Below, in pieces: positions 28,631 through 37,513 of a DNA stretch of 64,000 nucleotides. The DNA comes from Betaproteobacteria bacterium (GTDB taxonomy: Bacteria > Pseudomonadota > Gammaproteobacteria > Burkholderiales > Burkholderiaceae_C): positions 58,293 to 122,292 of the forward strand of contig CANGHH010000013.1 of the NCBI GenBank assembly GCA_947453725.1, in the 5' to 3' direction. Each line of letters starts with the position of its first letter. The first letter of the stretch is position 1. The position numbers were made by a program, and so were the translations under genes. The notes beneath the pieces were generated by a model. It made no database searches. It was given only the letters and a program-made list of their open reading frames with translations, and was not told the origin of the DNA.

Positions 28631-28670
28631 AAAAAAATTCGTGCCGAATCCGGCATAAGATGAAATTATA
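28631..28670 (-). promoter_or_regulatory. Hairpin plus T-tract and TATAAT box upstream of bcp
   Basis: Read on the minus strand, a TATAAT (28670-28665) is followed by a short hairpin TGCCG-gatt-CGGCA (28655-28642) and, four bases later, a run of seven T (28637-28631). It may be a weak terminator for the Mth938-like gene, or a bcp promoter with a structured leader. No convincing -35 was found. The two readings cannot be separated by eye. Confidence 0.3.
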
Positions 28671-28725
28671 AAGTCTTCGGTCGGCGGCCCCGCCAGAAGT
28701 CCTGTGGGCGACGCTGCCAGCCCCC

Positions 28726-29106
28726 TCATATCGAGGGTTCGACGAGCAGCGCAGCCAGCACGTTGCGCCCCTCGGCCACCAGCACGTTGTAGGTGCGGCA
28801 GGCCGCCGCGGTGTCCATGGTCTCGACCCCGATGCGCTGCTCGTACAGGCTGCGCATCAAGGCCGGCGGCAGGAAGCGCAGGCGCGTTCCGCTGCCGAAG
28901 ATCACCAGTTCGGGCTTGCAGGCCGCCACGCGCTCGAAGTGTTCGGCGGTCAGGTCGGCCAGTGCTGCGGCGGGCCAGGGCAGCACATCGCCGCGCCAGG
29001 GCACCAGCACACTGTGCCGGAAGGCGCTGCTGCCAACCCACACGCAGCCGGCCTCCTGGCGGGTGATGGGGTTGACGCCGGCTAGCGTGTCGGGCTGGAA
29101 CTTCAT
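28726..29106 (-). CDS. Mth938-like domain (DUF498) protein
   Basis: 126 aa from the ATG at 29106; the frame upstream is antisense to alaA and not coding. The sequence has HSVLVPWRGDVLPW, PELVIFGSGTRLRFLP and VETMDTAAACRTYNVLVAEGRNVLAALL, the conserved strands of the Mth938/NDUFAF3 fold. Function in bacteria is not established; the eukaryotic relative helps respiratory complex I assembly. Divergent from alaA, with only 42 bases between starts. Confidence 0.85.
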   Translation of the reverse strand: MKFQPDTLAGVNPITRQEAGCVWVGSSAFRHSVLVPWRGDVLPWPAAALADLTAEHFERVAACKPELVIFGSGTRLRFLPPALMRSLYEQRIGVETMDTAAACRTYNVLVAEGRNVLAALLVEPSI

Positions 29107-29148
29107 GCGTGGATAATTGTAGATTCCCTTCGCTACCTCAGCCCCGCC

Positions 29149-30381
29149 GTGAGACCCATCGCCAAGTCCGCCAAGCTCGCCAACGTGGCCTACGACATCC
29201 GTGGACCGGTGCTCGACAAGGCCCGGCAGATGGAGGAGGAGGGCCACAAGATCATCAAGCTGAACATCGGCAACGTCGCTGCATTCGGCCTGATGCCGCC
29301 CGACGAGATCGTGCAGGACATGATCCGCAACCTGCCGTCGGCCACGGCTGCCGGCTACACCGACAGCAAGGGCCTGTTCGCGCCGCGCAAGGCGGTGGTG
29401 CACTACACGCAGGAAAAGAAGGTCAAGGGCGTGACGGTGGACGATGTCTACCTGGGCAACGGTGCGTCCGAACTGATCCAGATGAGCATGAGCGCGCTGC
29501 TCAACGACGGCGACGAGATGCTGATCCCGGCGCCCGACTTCCCGCTGTACACCGCCGTCGTCGGCTTGAGTGGCGGCGTGCCTGTGCACTACATCTGCGA
29601 CGAGCAGGCCGGCTGGCTGCCCGACATCGAGGACATCCGCAGCAAGATCACGCCGCGCACCCGCGGCATCATCGTCTGCAACCCCAACAACCCGACCGGC
29701 GCCCTCTACCCGGACGACCTGCTGCGGGCCATCGTCGAACTCGCGCGCCAGCATCAGCTGGTGGTCTTCGCCGACGAGATCTACGACAAGACGCTGTACG
29801 ACGGCAACACCCACACCAGCATGGCCAGTCTGGCCGACGACGTGCTGTTCGTCACCTTCAACGGTCTGAGCAAGAACTACCGCGCCTGCGGCTACCGTGC
29901 CGGCTGGATGGTGGTGTCGGGCGAGAAGCGCCATGCCCGCGATTACATCGAAGGCCTGAACATGCTGGCGTCCCTGCGGCTGTGTGCCAACACGCCGGGG
30001 CAACTGGCGATCCAGACGGCGCTCGGCGGCTACCAGAGCATCAAGGACCTGGTCGCGCCCGGTGGCCGGTTGTGCCGTCAGCGCGATCTGGCCTACGACT
30101 TGCTCACTCAGATACCCGGCGTCAGCGTGGTCAAGCCCAAGGCCGCGCTGTACATGTTCCCGCGCCTGGACCCCAAGGTCTACCCGATCGCCGACGACCA
30201 GCAGTTCGCCTACGAATTGCTGGCCGAAGAGAAGGTGCTGGTCGTGCAGGGCACCGGCTTCAACTGGATCGCCCACGACCACTTCCGTGTGGTCTTCCTG
30301 CCCAACAGCGACGACCTGGGCGAAGCCATGACCCGCCTCGATCGCTTCCTGTCGAACTACCGCAAACGTCATACCTTCTGA
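29149..30381 (+). CDS. alaA: Alanine-synthesising PLP-dependent aminotransferase (AlaA-like)
   Basis: 410 aa from a GTG at 29149. Class I aminotransferase: NPNNPTGALYP, FADEIYDKTLYDG, and the PLP Lys in FNGLSKNYRACGYRAGWMV; the YRACGYRAGW sequence is typical of AlaA rather than AspC. Transfers the amino group of glutamate to pyruvate. The homoserine dehydrogenase gene starts 2 bases after the stop, and the alaA-hom-thrC linkage is common in beta-proteobacteria. First gene of a very long tight run to 40.1 kb. Confidence 0.9.
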   Translation: MRPIAKSAKLANVAYDIRGPVLDKARQMEEEGHKIIKLNIGNVAAFGLMPPDEIVQDMIRNLPSATAAGYTDSKGLFAPRKAVVHYTQEKKVKGVTVDDVYLGNGASELIQMSMSALLNDGDEMLIPAPDFPLYTAVVGLSGGVPVHYICDEQAGWLPDIEDIRSKITPRTRGIIVCNPNNPTGALYPDDLLRAIVELARQHQLVVFADEIYDKTLYDGNTHTSMASLADDVLFVTFNGLSKNYRACGYRAGWMVVSGEKRHARDYIEGLNMLASLRLCANTPGQLAIQTALGGYQSIKDLVAPGGRLCRQRDLAYDLLTQIPGVSVVKPKAALYMFPRLDPKVYPIADDQQFAYELLAEEKVLVVQGTGFNWIAHDHFRVVFLPNSDDLGEAMTRLDRFLSNYRKRHTF

Positions 30382-30383
30382 AA

Positions 30384-31721
30384 ATGAACCCGATACAAGT
30401 TGGCCTGCTGGGCATCGGCACCGTGGGCAGCGGCACCTTCAAGGTGCTGCAGCGCAACCAGGCAGAAATCCGCCGCCGCGCCGGCCGCGGCATCGAGATC
30501 ACGATGGTTGCGGACCTCGACACCGCGCGCGCCCGCAGCGTGGTCGGTGACGGGGTGACGGTGGTGGCTGACGCGCGTGCGGTGATCGCCAACCCCGACA
30601 TCGACATCGTCATCGAGCTGATCGGCGGCTATGGCATCGCCCGCACGCTGGTGCTGGAAGCGATCGCGGCGGGCAAGCACGTGGTCACCGCCAACAAGGC
30701 CCTGCTGGCCGTGCACGGCAGCGAAATCTTCGCTGCGGCCAGCGCCAAGGGCGTCATCGTCGCCTTCGAAGCCGCGGTGGCCGGCGGTATCCCGATCATC
30801 AAGGCGCTGCGCGAAGGGCTGACCGCCAACCGCATCGACTGGGTCGCCGGCATCATCAACGGCACGACCAACTTCATCCTCTCCGAGATGCGCAGCAAGG
30901 GGCTGGATTTCGGCGTCGTGCTGAAAGAGGCGCAGCGCCTGGGCTACGCCGAGGCCGACCCGACCTTCGACATCGAAGGCGTCGACGCCGCGCACAAGGC
31001 GACCATCATGTCGGCGATCGCCTTTGGCGTGCCGGTGCAGTTCGACAAGGCCTACGTCGAAGGCATCACAGGGCTGCAGGCCGCCGACATCCGCTACGCC
31101 GAACAGCTCGGCTACCGCATCAAGCTGCTGGGCATCACCAAGCGGCGCGATCACGGCATCGAGTTGCGCGTGCACCCGACCCTGATCCCGAGCACGCGGC
31201 TGATCGCCAACGTCGAAGGCGCGATGAACGCCGTCCTCGTGCACGGCGACGCCGTCGGCCCGACGCTCTACTACGGCAAGGGCGCCGGCAGCGAACCGAC
31301 GGCCAGCGCCGTCATCGCCGACCTGGTCGACATCACCCGCCTGCACACCGCCGACCCCGACCACCGTGTGCCCCACCTGGCTTTCCAGCCGGGATCGCTC
31401 AGCGACACGCCGATCCTGTCGATCGACGACGTGGTGACGGCCTTCTACCTGCGCCTGCAGGTGGCCGACCAGACCGGCGTGCTGGCGCGCATCACCGGCA
31501 TCCTGGCCGAGCACGGCATCTCGATCGACGCCGTGCTGCAGCGCCCCGGCGCCGACGGCGATGGCACCCCGACCCGTGTCCGCGGCGAGGGCGACACCGA
31601 CCTGATCATCCTGACGCACGACACCGTCGAAGGCCGCATGAAGTCCGCGCTGGCTCAGATGCAGGCGCTGCCGACGGTGCTGGCGCCGATCGTTCGCATC
31701 CGCAAGGAAGAGTTGAATTGA
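30384..31721 (+). CDS. hom: Homoserine dehydrogenase
   Basis: 445 aa from the ATG at 30384. NAD(P)-binding GLLGIGTVGSGTFKVL at the N-terminus, TANKALLAVHG, the dehydrogenase signature ANRIDWVAGIINGTTNFIL, AEADPTFDIEGVDAAHKATI with the catalytic acid and Lys region, and a C-terminal ACT domain (LRLQVADQTGVLARITGILAEHGISIDAV) for feedback by threonine. Monofunctional, not fused to aspartokinase. Reduces aspartate semialdehyde to homoserine. Stop overlaps the thrC TTG start. Confidence 0.96.
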   Translation: MNPIQVGLLGIGTVGSGTFKVLQRNQAEIRRRAGRGIEITMVADLDTARARSVVGDGVTVVADARAVIANPDIDIVIELIGGYGIARTLVLEAIAAGKHVVTANKALLAVHGSEIFAAASAKGVIVAFEAAVAGGIPIIKALREGLTANRIDWVAGIINGTTNFILSEMRSKGLDFGVVLKEAQRLGYAEADPTFDIEGVDAAHKATIMSAIAFGVPVQFDKAYVEGITGLQAADIRYAEQLGYRIKLLGITKRRDHGIELRVHPTLIPSTRLIANVEGAMNAVLVHGDAVGPTLYYGKGAGSEPTASAVIADLVDITRLHTADPDHRVPHLAFQPGSLSDTPILSIDDVVTAFYLRLQVADQTGVLARITGILAEHGISIDAVLQRPGADGDGTPTRVRGEGDTDLIILTHDTVEGRMKSALAQMQALPTVLAPIVRIRKEELN

Positions 31722-33151
31722 AGTACATCAGCACCCGCGGCGACCAGACCCCGCGCGGCTTTTCCGACATCCTGCTCGAAGGCCTGGCGCCCGACGGCGG
31801 CCTCTACCTGCCGACCCACTACCCGCAGGTCGACGCCGCCACGCTGGCTCGCTGGCGCGGCCTGCCCTATGCGAGCCTGGCCTTCGAGATCCTGTCGCTC
31901 TACATCGACGACATCCCGGCGGCCGACCTGCAGCGCCTGTGCGACGCGACCTACACCGAAACGGTGTTCGGCACGCCGCAGATCACGCCGGTCCAGCCGA
32001 TCGGGGCCGCCGATGAGGGCCTGCTGCTGCAGGCCTTGTCCAACGGCCCGACGCTGGCCTTCAAGGACATGGCGATGCAGCTGCTGGGCAAACTGTTCGA
32101 GTACGAGCTGGCGCGCCGCGGTGAAGCGCTGAACATCCTGGGCGCGACCAGCGGCGACACCGGCAGCGCGGCCGAATACGCGATGCGCGGCCGGCGTGGT
32201 ATCCAGGTCTTCATGCTCAGCCCCAAGGGCCGGATGAGCCCCTTCCAGCAGGCGCAGATGTTCAGCCTGCAGGACGCCAACATCCACAACATCGCCGTCG
32301 TGGGCGTGTTCGACGACTGCCAGGACATCGTCAAGGCGGTCAGCAACGATCTGGCCTTCAAGCGCGACTTCAAGATCGGCACGGTCAACAGCATCAACTG
32401 GGCGCGCCTGCTGGCACAGGTCGTCTACTACTTTGCCGGGTACTTTCAAGCGACTTCTGGTCGCGTCCAGGCCACGCCAGAGCGCGTCAGCTTCGCCGTG
32501 CCATCGGGCAACTTCGGCAACATCTGCGCCGGTCACGTGGCGCGCAGCATGGGCCTGCCGATCGCCCAACTGGTGCTGGCCACCAACGAGAACGACGTAC
32601 TCGACGAGTTCTTCCGCACCGGCACCTACCGCCCGCGCGCCACCGCCGAAACGCACGAGACGTCCAGCCCGTCGATGGACATCAGCAAGGCCAGCAACTT
32701 CGAACGTTTCGTGTTCGACCTGCTGGGTCGCGACGGTGCGCGCACCCAGGAATTGTTCGGCGCGGCACTGGCCCGCGACGGCGGGTTCACGATCACGCCC
32801 GCTGAACACGCGCGCATCGCCGGCTACGGGTTCGTCAGCGGCAAGAGCACGCACGCCGACCGCCTGGCGACCATCCGAAGCACCTGGCAAGCCAGCGGCG
32901 TGCTGGTCGACACGCACACCGCCGATGGCCTGAAAGTGGCGCGTGAACACCGGCAGAAGGGTGTGCCGATGATCGTGCTGGAAACCGCGCTGCCGGCCAA
33001 GTTTGCGGCCACCATCCTGGAGGCCACGGGCGTCAACCCTGAGCCGCCCGCCGCGCTGCGCGGCATCGAGGCGCTGCCCAAGCGTTTCGTCGAAATGACC
33101 GCCGACGTGGGTGCTGTCAAGCGCTACATCGAGCTGAACTGCCCCGCATGA
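31718..33151 (+). CDS. thrC: Threonine synthase
   Basis: 477 aa, the long (E. coli-like) type, from a TTG at 31718 overlapping the hom stop as TTGA. N-terminal YISTRGDQTPRGFSDILLEGLAPDGGLY, PLP-binding Lys in NGPTLAFKDMAMQLLG, GATSGDTGSAAEYAMRG, and VPSGNFGNICAGHVARSMGLP are all diagnostic. Converts O-phosphohomoserine to threonine. No thrB is present in the window. Its stop overlaps the moeA ATG. Confidence 0.96.
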   Translation: MKYISTRGDQTPRGFSDILLEGLAPDGGLYLPTHYPQVDAATLARWRGLPYASLAFEILSLYIDDIPAADLQRLCDATYTETVFGTPQITPVQPIGAADEGLLLQALSNGPTLAFKDMAMQLLGKLFEYELARRGEALNILGATSGDTGSAAEYAMRGRRGIQVFMLSPKGRMSPFQQAQMFSLQDANIHNIAVVGVFDDCQDIVKAVSNDLAFKRDFKIGTVNSINWARLLAQVVYYFAGYFQATSGRVQATPERVSFAVPSGNFGNICAGHVARSMGLPIAQLVLATNENDVLDEFFRTGTYRPRATAETHETSSPSMDISKASNFERFVFDLLGRDGARTQELFGAALARDGGFTITPAEHARIAGYGFVSGKSTHADRLATIRSTWQASGVLVDTHTADGLKVAREHRQKGVPMIVLETALPAKFAATILEATGVNPEPPAALRGIEALPKRFVEMTADVGAVKRYIELNCPA

Positions 33152-34401
33152 AAGATCCGCGCCCTCTGCTCAGCCTGGACGAAGCGCTGGCCCTGCTGGT
33201 GGCCGGCAGCACGCCTTACGCCATCACGCAGACCGAAGTCGTCTCCACCTTCGAGGCGCTCGGCCGGGTGCTGGCCGCCGACGTGCTGTCGGGCCTGAAC
33301 GTGCCGCCCGAGGACAACACCTCGATGGATGGCTACGTGCTGCGCGCGGCCGATGTGCCCGTGGCCGGCACGGTGCTGCCGGTGAGCCAGCGCATTCCCG
33401 CCGGCCATATCGGCCAGGCGCTGCTGCCGGGCACCGCGGCGCGCATCTTCACCGGCGGCCAGGTTCCGGCCGGCGGCGACGCGGTGGTGATGCAGGAACA
33501 GTGCACCGCCGTCGCTGGCGACGGCCTGGGCCGCGTGCAGGTCAACACCCTGCCGACGGCGGGCCAGTGGATACGCCGCCGCGGCGAAGACGTGCAGCAG
33601 GGCGCCGCGGTGCTGCAACGCGGGCAGCGCCTGTCGCCGCAGGCGCTGGGCCTGGCCGCCTCGGTCGGCGCCGCCACCCTGACCGTGCTGCGCCGGCCGC
33701 GTCTGGCGCTGTTCTCGACCGGCGACGAACTGCAGAACCCCGGCGAAGTGCTGCGCCCGGGTGCCATCTACAACTCCAACCGCTACACGCTGCGCGCGCT
33801 GGCCCAGGCGGCGGGTTGCGAAGTCATCGATCTGGGCATCGTCGGCGACACGCTGGCGGCCACGCGTGCCGCGCTGCGCGAGGCGGCGTCGCTCAGCGAC
33901 CTGATCGTCACCTGCGGTGGCGTGTCGGTGGGCGAAGAAGACCACTTGAAGCCCGCCGCCCGGGCCGAAGGCGAACTCGACGACTGGCAGATCGCGATGA
34001 AGCCCGGCAAGCCGCTGGCCTTCGGCCGCGTCCGCCGCGCGGGCCCAGGCGGCGGCGCTGCGCTGCTGGTCGGCCTGCCCGGCAACCCGGTGTCGGCCTT
34101 CATCACCTTCCTGCTCGCCGTCGGCCCGGTGCTGCGCGTGATCCAGGGCATGGACAGCGCCAGCCCGGCGGGGCTGTCGATGCGCGCCGATTTCGACTGG
34201 CCGCGTCCCGACCGCCGGCGCGAATTCCTGCGCGTGCAGTTGAACACCGAGGGCGGCCTGTCGCTGTTCGCCAACCAGAGTTCGGGCGTGTTGACCTCGG
34301 CCGTCTGGGCCGACGGCCTGGTCGACAACCCCGGCGCGCAGGCGATTGCGCGCGGTGACACCGTGCGCTTCCTGCCGTTGGCGCTGCTGGTGTCGCGATG
34401 A
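33148..34401 (+). CDS. moeA: Molybdopterin molybdotransferase
   Basis: 417 aa. NTSMDGYVLRAADV, FTGGQVPAGGDAVVMQEQ, the MoaB-like core IYNSNRYTLRALAQAAGCEVIDLGIVGDT with TCGGVSVGEEDHLK, and a C-terminal beta domain are present. Inserts molybdate into adenylylated molybdopterin. Coupled on both sides (ATGA with thrC and with moaD). The physical link of amino-acid and molybdopterin genes is a lineage habit, not a functional pathway. Confidence 0.95.
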   Translation: MKDPRPLLSLDEALALLVAGSTPYAITQTEVVSTFEALGRVLAADVLSGLNVPPEDNTSMDGYVLRAADVPVAGTVLPVSQRIPAGHIGQALLPGTAARIFTGGQVPAGGDAVVMQEQCTAVAGDGLGRVQVNTLPTAGQWIRRRGEDVQQGAAVLQRGQRLSPQALGLAASVGAATLTVLRRPRLALFSTGDELQNPGEVLRPGAIYNSNRYTLRALAQAAGCEVIDLGIVGDTLAATRAALREAASLSDLIVTCGGVSVGEEDHLKPAARAEGELDDWQIAMKPGKPLAFGRVRRAGPGGGAALLVGLPGNPVSAFITFLLAVGPVLRVIQGMDSASPAGLSMRADFDWPRPDRRREFLRVQLNTEGGLSLFANQSSGVLTSAVWADGLVDNPGAQAIARGDTVRFLPLALLVSR

Positions 34402-34649
34402 AGGTCACGGTGCGCTACTTCGCTTCGCTGCGTGAAGCCCTCGGCGGCAGCGAGACGCTGGACATCGAGGCCGGCACCACCGTGGGCGCGCTGCGCGACA
34501 GCCTGCTCGCACGCGGCGGCCCCCACGCCGAGGTGCTGGCCCGCAGCCGCGCCGTGCGCTGCGCGCTGAATCAAATGATGAGCGACGAAACGGCGCTGCT
34601 GGGCGAGGGCGCCGAAGTCGCCTTCTTCCCGCCGGTTACCGGTGGTTGA
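34398..34649 (+). CDS. moaD: Molybdopterin synthase sulfur carrier subunit
   Basis: 83 aa ubiquitin-like protein ending in PPVTGG, whose C-terminal Gly-Gly is adenylylated and then thiocarboxylated. KVTVRYFASLREALGGSETLDI is the typical N-terminal strand region. Overlaps the moeA stop and ends one base before moaE, its synthase partner. Confidence 0.95.
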   Translation: MKVTVRYFASLREALGGSETLDIEAGTTVGALRDSLLARGGPHAEVLARSRAVRCALNQMMSDETALLGEGAEVAFFPPVTGG

Positions 34650-34650
34650 G

Positions 34651-35148
34651 ATGAGCGCCCGCGTCACGGTGCAGACCGCCGACTTCGACCTCGCCGCCGA
34701 GGTTCGCGCCTTGCACGCCCAGGACCACGGCGTCGGCGCGGTCGCCAGCTTCGTCGGCACCGTGCGCGACCGGAATGCGCCGGTTGCCGGCGGCGGCGTC
34801 AGCCGGCTGGAACTCGAGCATTACCCCGGCATGACCGAAAGCGCCATCGAAGCCATGATAGCCACCGCGCAGCAGCGCTTCGACATCCGCGCCGCCCGCG
34901 TCATCCACCGTGTCGGCGTATTGCAGCCCGGTGAGCAGATCGTGCTCGTTGCCGTGGCCTCGGCGCACCGCGGCATGGCCTTTCAAGCCTGTGAATTCCT
35001 GATGGATTATCTGAAGACCCAAGCCCCGTTCTGGAAGAAGGAAACCACGCCGGCCGGCGCGCAGTGGGTGGACGCCCGGGTGGCTGACGACGCCGCGCTG
35101 GCGCGCTGGGGCCTGCGCGCGAACAACGCCGCCGGGAACGCCGCTTGA
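34651..35148 (+). CDS. moaE: Molybdopterin synthase catalytic subunit
   Basis: 165 aa from the ATG at 34651; an in-frame GTG at 34642 lies inside moaD and is not needed. GAVASFVGTVRDRN, LELEHYPGMTESAI, RVIHRVGVLQPGEQIVLVAVASAHR and the catalytic Lys region LKTQAPFWKKETTP are present. Transfers two sulfurs to cyclic pyranopterin monophosphate with MoaD. Its stop overlaps the TTG start of a flavin reductase gene, where the common Mo-cofactor run changes into a catabolic cassette. Confidence 0.96.
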   Translation: MSARVTVQTADFDLAAEVRALHAQDHGVGAVASFVGTVRDRNAPVAGGGVSRLELEHYPGMTESAIEAMIATAQQRFDIRAARVIHRVGVLQPGEQIVLVAVASAHRGMAFQACEFLMDYLKTQAPFWKKETTPAGAQWVDARVADDAALARWGLRANNAAGNAA

Positions 35149-35669
35149 GCGCCGCCGGCCCGGTGCTGGAGGGCCGGCAGCTCGGCCCCGCGGTGGACGC
35201 GCAGCAGCTGCGGCTGTCCCTGGGCCGCTTCGCCACCGGGGTGACCATCATCACCTGTGTCGATGCCCAGGGCGGGCGCGTCGGCCTGACCGCCAATTCC
35301 TTCAATTCCTTGTCGCTCGACCCACCGCTGGTGCTGTGGTCGCTGCGCGCCAGCAGCGCCAACCTGCCGGTGTTCGCCGACGCCGGCCGCTTCGCGATCA
35401 ATGTGCTCAGCGAGGCGCAGGTCGATCTGTCGCGCCGCTTCGCCACGCGCGTCGAGGACAAGTTCGCCGAGGGCGCCTGGTCGCTGGGCGAGCACGGCAG
35501 CCCGGTGCTGGCCGGCTGCGCCGCAGTCTTCGAGTGCGTGACCCACGCACAGCACGCCATCGGCGACCACCAGCTCTTCATCGGCCGCGTGCTGGCCTGT
35601 GCCGAAGCGCCGCTGTCGCCCTTGGTCTACCAGGGCGGTCACTACCATCTGCTCGGGGAGGTGGTGTGA
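35145..35669 (+). CDS. Flavin reductase family protein (two-component monooxygenase reductase-like)
   Basis: 174 aa from a TTG at 35145 (TTGA overlap with moaE). LRLSLGRFATGVTIITCVDAQGGRVGLTANSFNSLSLDPPLVLWSL is the split-barrel flavin reductase signature (HpaC/DIM6/NTAB). GDHQLFIGRVLACAEAPLSPLVYQGGHYHLL forms the C-terminal strand with the flavin-contacting HxxGRV-like element. Supplies reduced FMN/FAD to a partner oxygenase. No obvious group D monooxygenase is next to it unless the acyl-CoA dehydrogenase-fold protein at 37514 fills that role. Overlaps the NicX-like gene as GTGA. Confidence 0.9.
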   Translation: MSAAGPVLEGRQLGPAVDAQQLRLSLGRFATGVTIITCVDAQGGRVGLTANSFNSLSLDPPLVLWSLRASSANLPVFADAGRFAINVLSEAQVDLSRRFATRVEDKFAEGAWSLGEHGSPVLAGCAAVFECVTHAQHAIGDHQLFIGRVLACAEAPLSPLVYQGGHYHLLGEVV

Positions 35670-36709
35670 GCTTGCGCCTGGAAGGCAAGTGGATCGAGAT
35701 GTTCGTCCACGCCTTCCGCTTGTGCGGCGTGAAGGCCGGCGACGTCTGCGCGGTGCTGTCGGAAACGCAGACCCGGCCCGAACTGCCGCAGCTGTCCGAG
35801 CTGGCCTTGCAGCGCATCGGCGCGCGGGCCTTTCACCTGGTGCTGCCGGGGCAGCCGCTGGCCGCGCCGGTGCCGGTGCGTTCCACGGGCGCGTCCGACG
35901 CGATCGGCGGCGTGCAGCCGGTCGTGCAGGCGCTGGCCGGCTGCGTCTTCGTCGCCGACTGCACCGTCGAAGGCCTGCAGCACGCGCCCGAACTGCCGCA
36001 GATCCTGGCCGGCGGCGCGCGCGTGCTGGCCATCAGCCATGAGCACCCCGAGATCCTGGAACGCTGCCTGCCGCGCGCCGAAGACGAACTGCCGGTGCGC
36101 GACGCGATGCGCCGCCTGAAAGCCGCCAGGCTGATGCAGGTGCGGTCGGCCGCCGGTACCGACCTGCGCATCAACCTGACGGGCGCCCGCATCGGTGGCG
36201 TCTGGGGCTTCAGCGCCAAGCCCGGCACGCTGAGTCACTGGCCCGGCGGCCTGGTGCTGGCCTTCCCGGCGGCCGGCGCGGTCAACGGCACGCTGGTGAT
36301 GGACCGCGGCGATGTCAACCTGACCTTCAAGCGCTACTTGCAGGACCCGGTGCGGCTGCAGATCGAGAACGACCACGCGGTGCGCGTCGAGGCGCTGCCC
36401 GGCCAGGGCGGCGTTGACGCCGAACGGATGCGCGGCTACCTGCAGGCCTGGGGCGACGCGGAAGCCTATGCCGTGTCCCACGTCGGCTGGGGCCTGAACC
36501 GCCGCGCCCGCTGGGACGCGATGACCTTCTACGACAAGGCCGATTTCAACGGCACCGAGCTGCGCGCCTTCGCCGGCAACTTCCTCTACAGCACCGGTGC
36601 CAACGAGGTCGCCGGCCGCCACACGCTGGGCCATTTCGACCTGCCGCTGCGCGGCTGCACGGTGCTGCTCGACGGGCTGGCCGTCGTCGACCAAGGCGTC
36701 TTGTTGTGA
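35666..36709 (+). CDS. 2,5-dihydroxypyridine 5,6-dioxygenase (NicX)-like ring-cleavage enzyme
   Basis: 347 aa from a GTG at 35666 (GTGA overlap). It aligns along its length with Pseudomonas NicX as remembered (about 350 aa): RSAAGTDLRINL, WPGGLVLAFP, GTLVMDRGDVNLTFK, AVSHVGWGLNRRARWDAM, ELRAFAGNFLYSTGAN, GHFDLPLRGCTVLLD. The three iron ligands of NicX (His, and a His-x-Asp pair about 53 residues on) are matched here by His272 and His323-Phe-Asp325. NicX opens 2,5-dihydroxypyridine to N-formylmaleamate. The next gene is an alpha/beta hydrolase where a NicD deformylase would be expected. The exact ring substrate may differ; M29-peptidase-like annotation is the alternative. Confidence 0.8.
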   Translation: MSLRLEGKWIEMFVHAFRLCGVKAGDVCAVLSETQTRPELPQLSELALQRIGARAFHLVLPGQPLAAPVPVRSTGASDAIGGVQPVVQALAGCVFVADCTVEGLQHAPELPQILAGGARVLAISHEHPEILERCLPRAEDELPVRDAMRRLKAARLMQVRSAAGTDLRINLTGARIGGVWGFSAKPGTLSHWPGGLVLAFPAAGAVNGTLVMDRGDVNLTFKRYLQDPVRLQIENDHAVRVEALPGQGGVDAERMRGYLQAWGDAEAYAVSHVGWGLNRRARWDAMTFYDKADFNGTELRAFAGNFLYSTGANEVAGRHTLGHFDLPLRGCTVLLDGLAVVDQGVLL

Positions 36710-37503
36710 AGGTGCCGGCCACCACCGTGCAGGGCCGCGGCGACACCGCCGTGCTGCTGCTGCACGGCATCGGTGGCGGGCGTTCGATCTGGGACGACGC
36801 GGCCTCGGGAACAGCCCGTGTGCTGGCCGAAGCCGGCTACCGCGCGGTGGCCGTCGATCTGCCGGGTTATGGCGATTCGGCAGCGATGGGCGCGCCCGAC
36901 CTGGCGGCGATGGTGGCTGGCGTCCGTGCGGTGATGGCCGTCATCGCTGTCCGTCGCGTGGTGCTGCTCGGCCACAGCATGGGCGGCATGGTCGCGCAGG
37001 AACTGCTGGCGCGTGACCCGGCCGGGGTCGACGGCCTGGTGCTGACCTGCACGACGGCGTCCTTCGGCCAGGCCGACGGCAGCTGGCAGGCGGCTTTCCT
37101 GGCCGAGCGTCTGGCGCCGCTGGACGCCGGCCTGGGCATGGCCGGCATGGCCGACCGGCTGTTGCCGGGGCTGGTCGGGCCGGCCGCCTCGCCCGAAGCC
37201 CGGGCCCAGGCCCGCGCCGTGATGGCCCGCGTGCCCGAGGCCAGCTACCGCGCGGCGCTGCAGGCCATCGCCGGATTCGACCGCCGCGCGGCGCTGGCCG
37301 CGATCCGCGTGCCCACGCTGCTGCTGGCCGCCGCGCACGATCGCACCGCGCCGCCGCAGGTGATGCAGCGCCTGGCCGCGCGCATCACCGGCAGCGAATT
37401 CGCCTGCCTGCCGGATGCCGGCCACATCGCCAACGTCGAGGCGCCGGCGGCCTTCAACGTCGCCGTCCTGAACTTCTTGCAGCGCCACTTTCCCCTGGCT
37501 TGA
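36706..37503 (+). CDS. Alpha/beta hydrolase, candidate N-formylmaleamate deformylase (NicD-like)
   Basis: 265 aa from a GTG at 36706 overlapping the NicX-like stop. Oxyanion segment LLLHGIGGGRSIW, nucleophile Ser91 in LLGHSMGGMVAQ, acid Asp212 in AAHDRTAPP, base His240 in DAGHIANVEAP. The fold is that of small-molecule hydrolases (NicD, 3-oxoadipate enol-lactonase, C-C bond hydrolases). Its placement directly after a NicX-like dioxygenase favours deformylation of the ring-cleavage product, as in the nicotinate pathway; sequence alone would not decide this. Confidence 0.75.
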   Translation: MKVPATTVQGRGDTAVLLLHGIGGGRSIWDDAASGTARVLAEAGYRAVAVDLPGYGDSAAMGAPDLAAMVAGVRAVMAVIAVRRVVLLGHSMGGMVAQELLARDPAGVDGLVLTCTTASFGQADGSWQAAFLAERLAPLDAGLGMAGMADRLLPGLVGPAASPEARAQARAVMARVPEASYRAALQAIAGFDRRAALAAIRVPTLLLAAAHDRTAPPQVMQRLAARITGSEFACLPDAGHIANVEAPAAFNVAVLNFLQRHFPLA

Positions 37504-37513
37504 GGAGCGCCCC

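Noticed and set aside
29107..30372. Minus-strand frame antisense to alaA continuing into the Mth938-like gene
   Set aside because: Only the last 126 codons (from 29106) match a family; the rest mirrors alaA.
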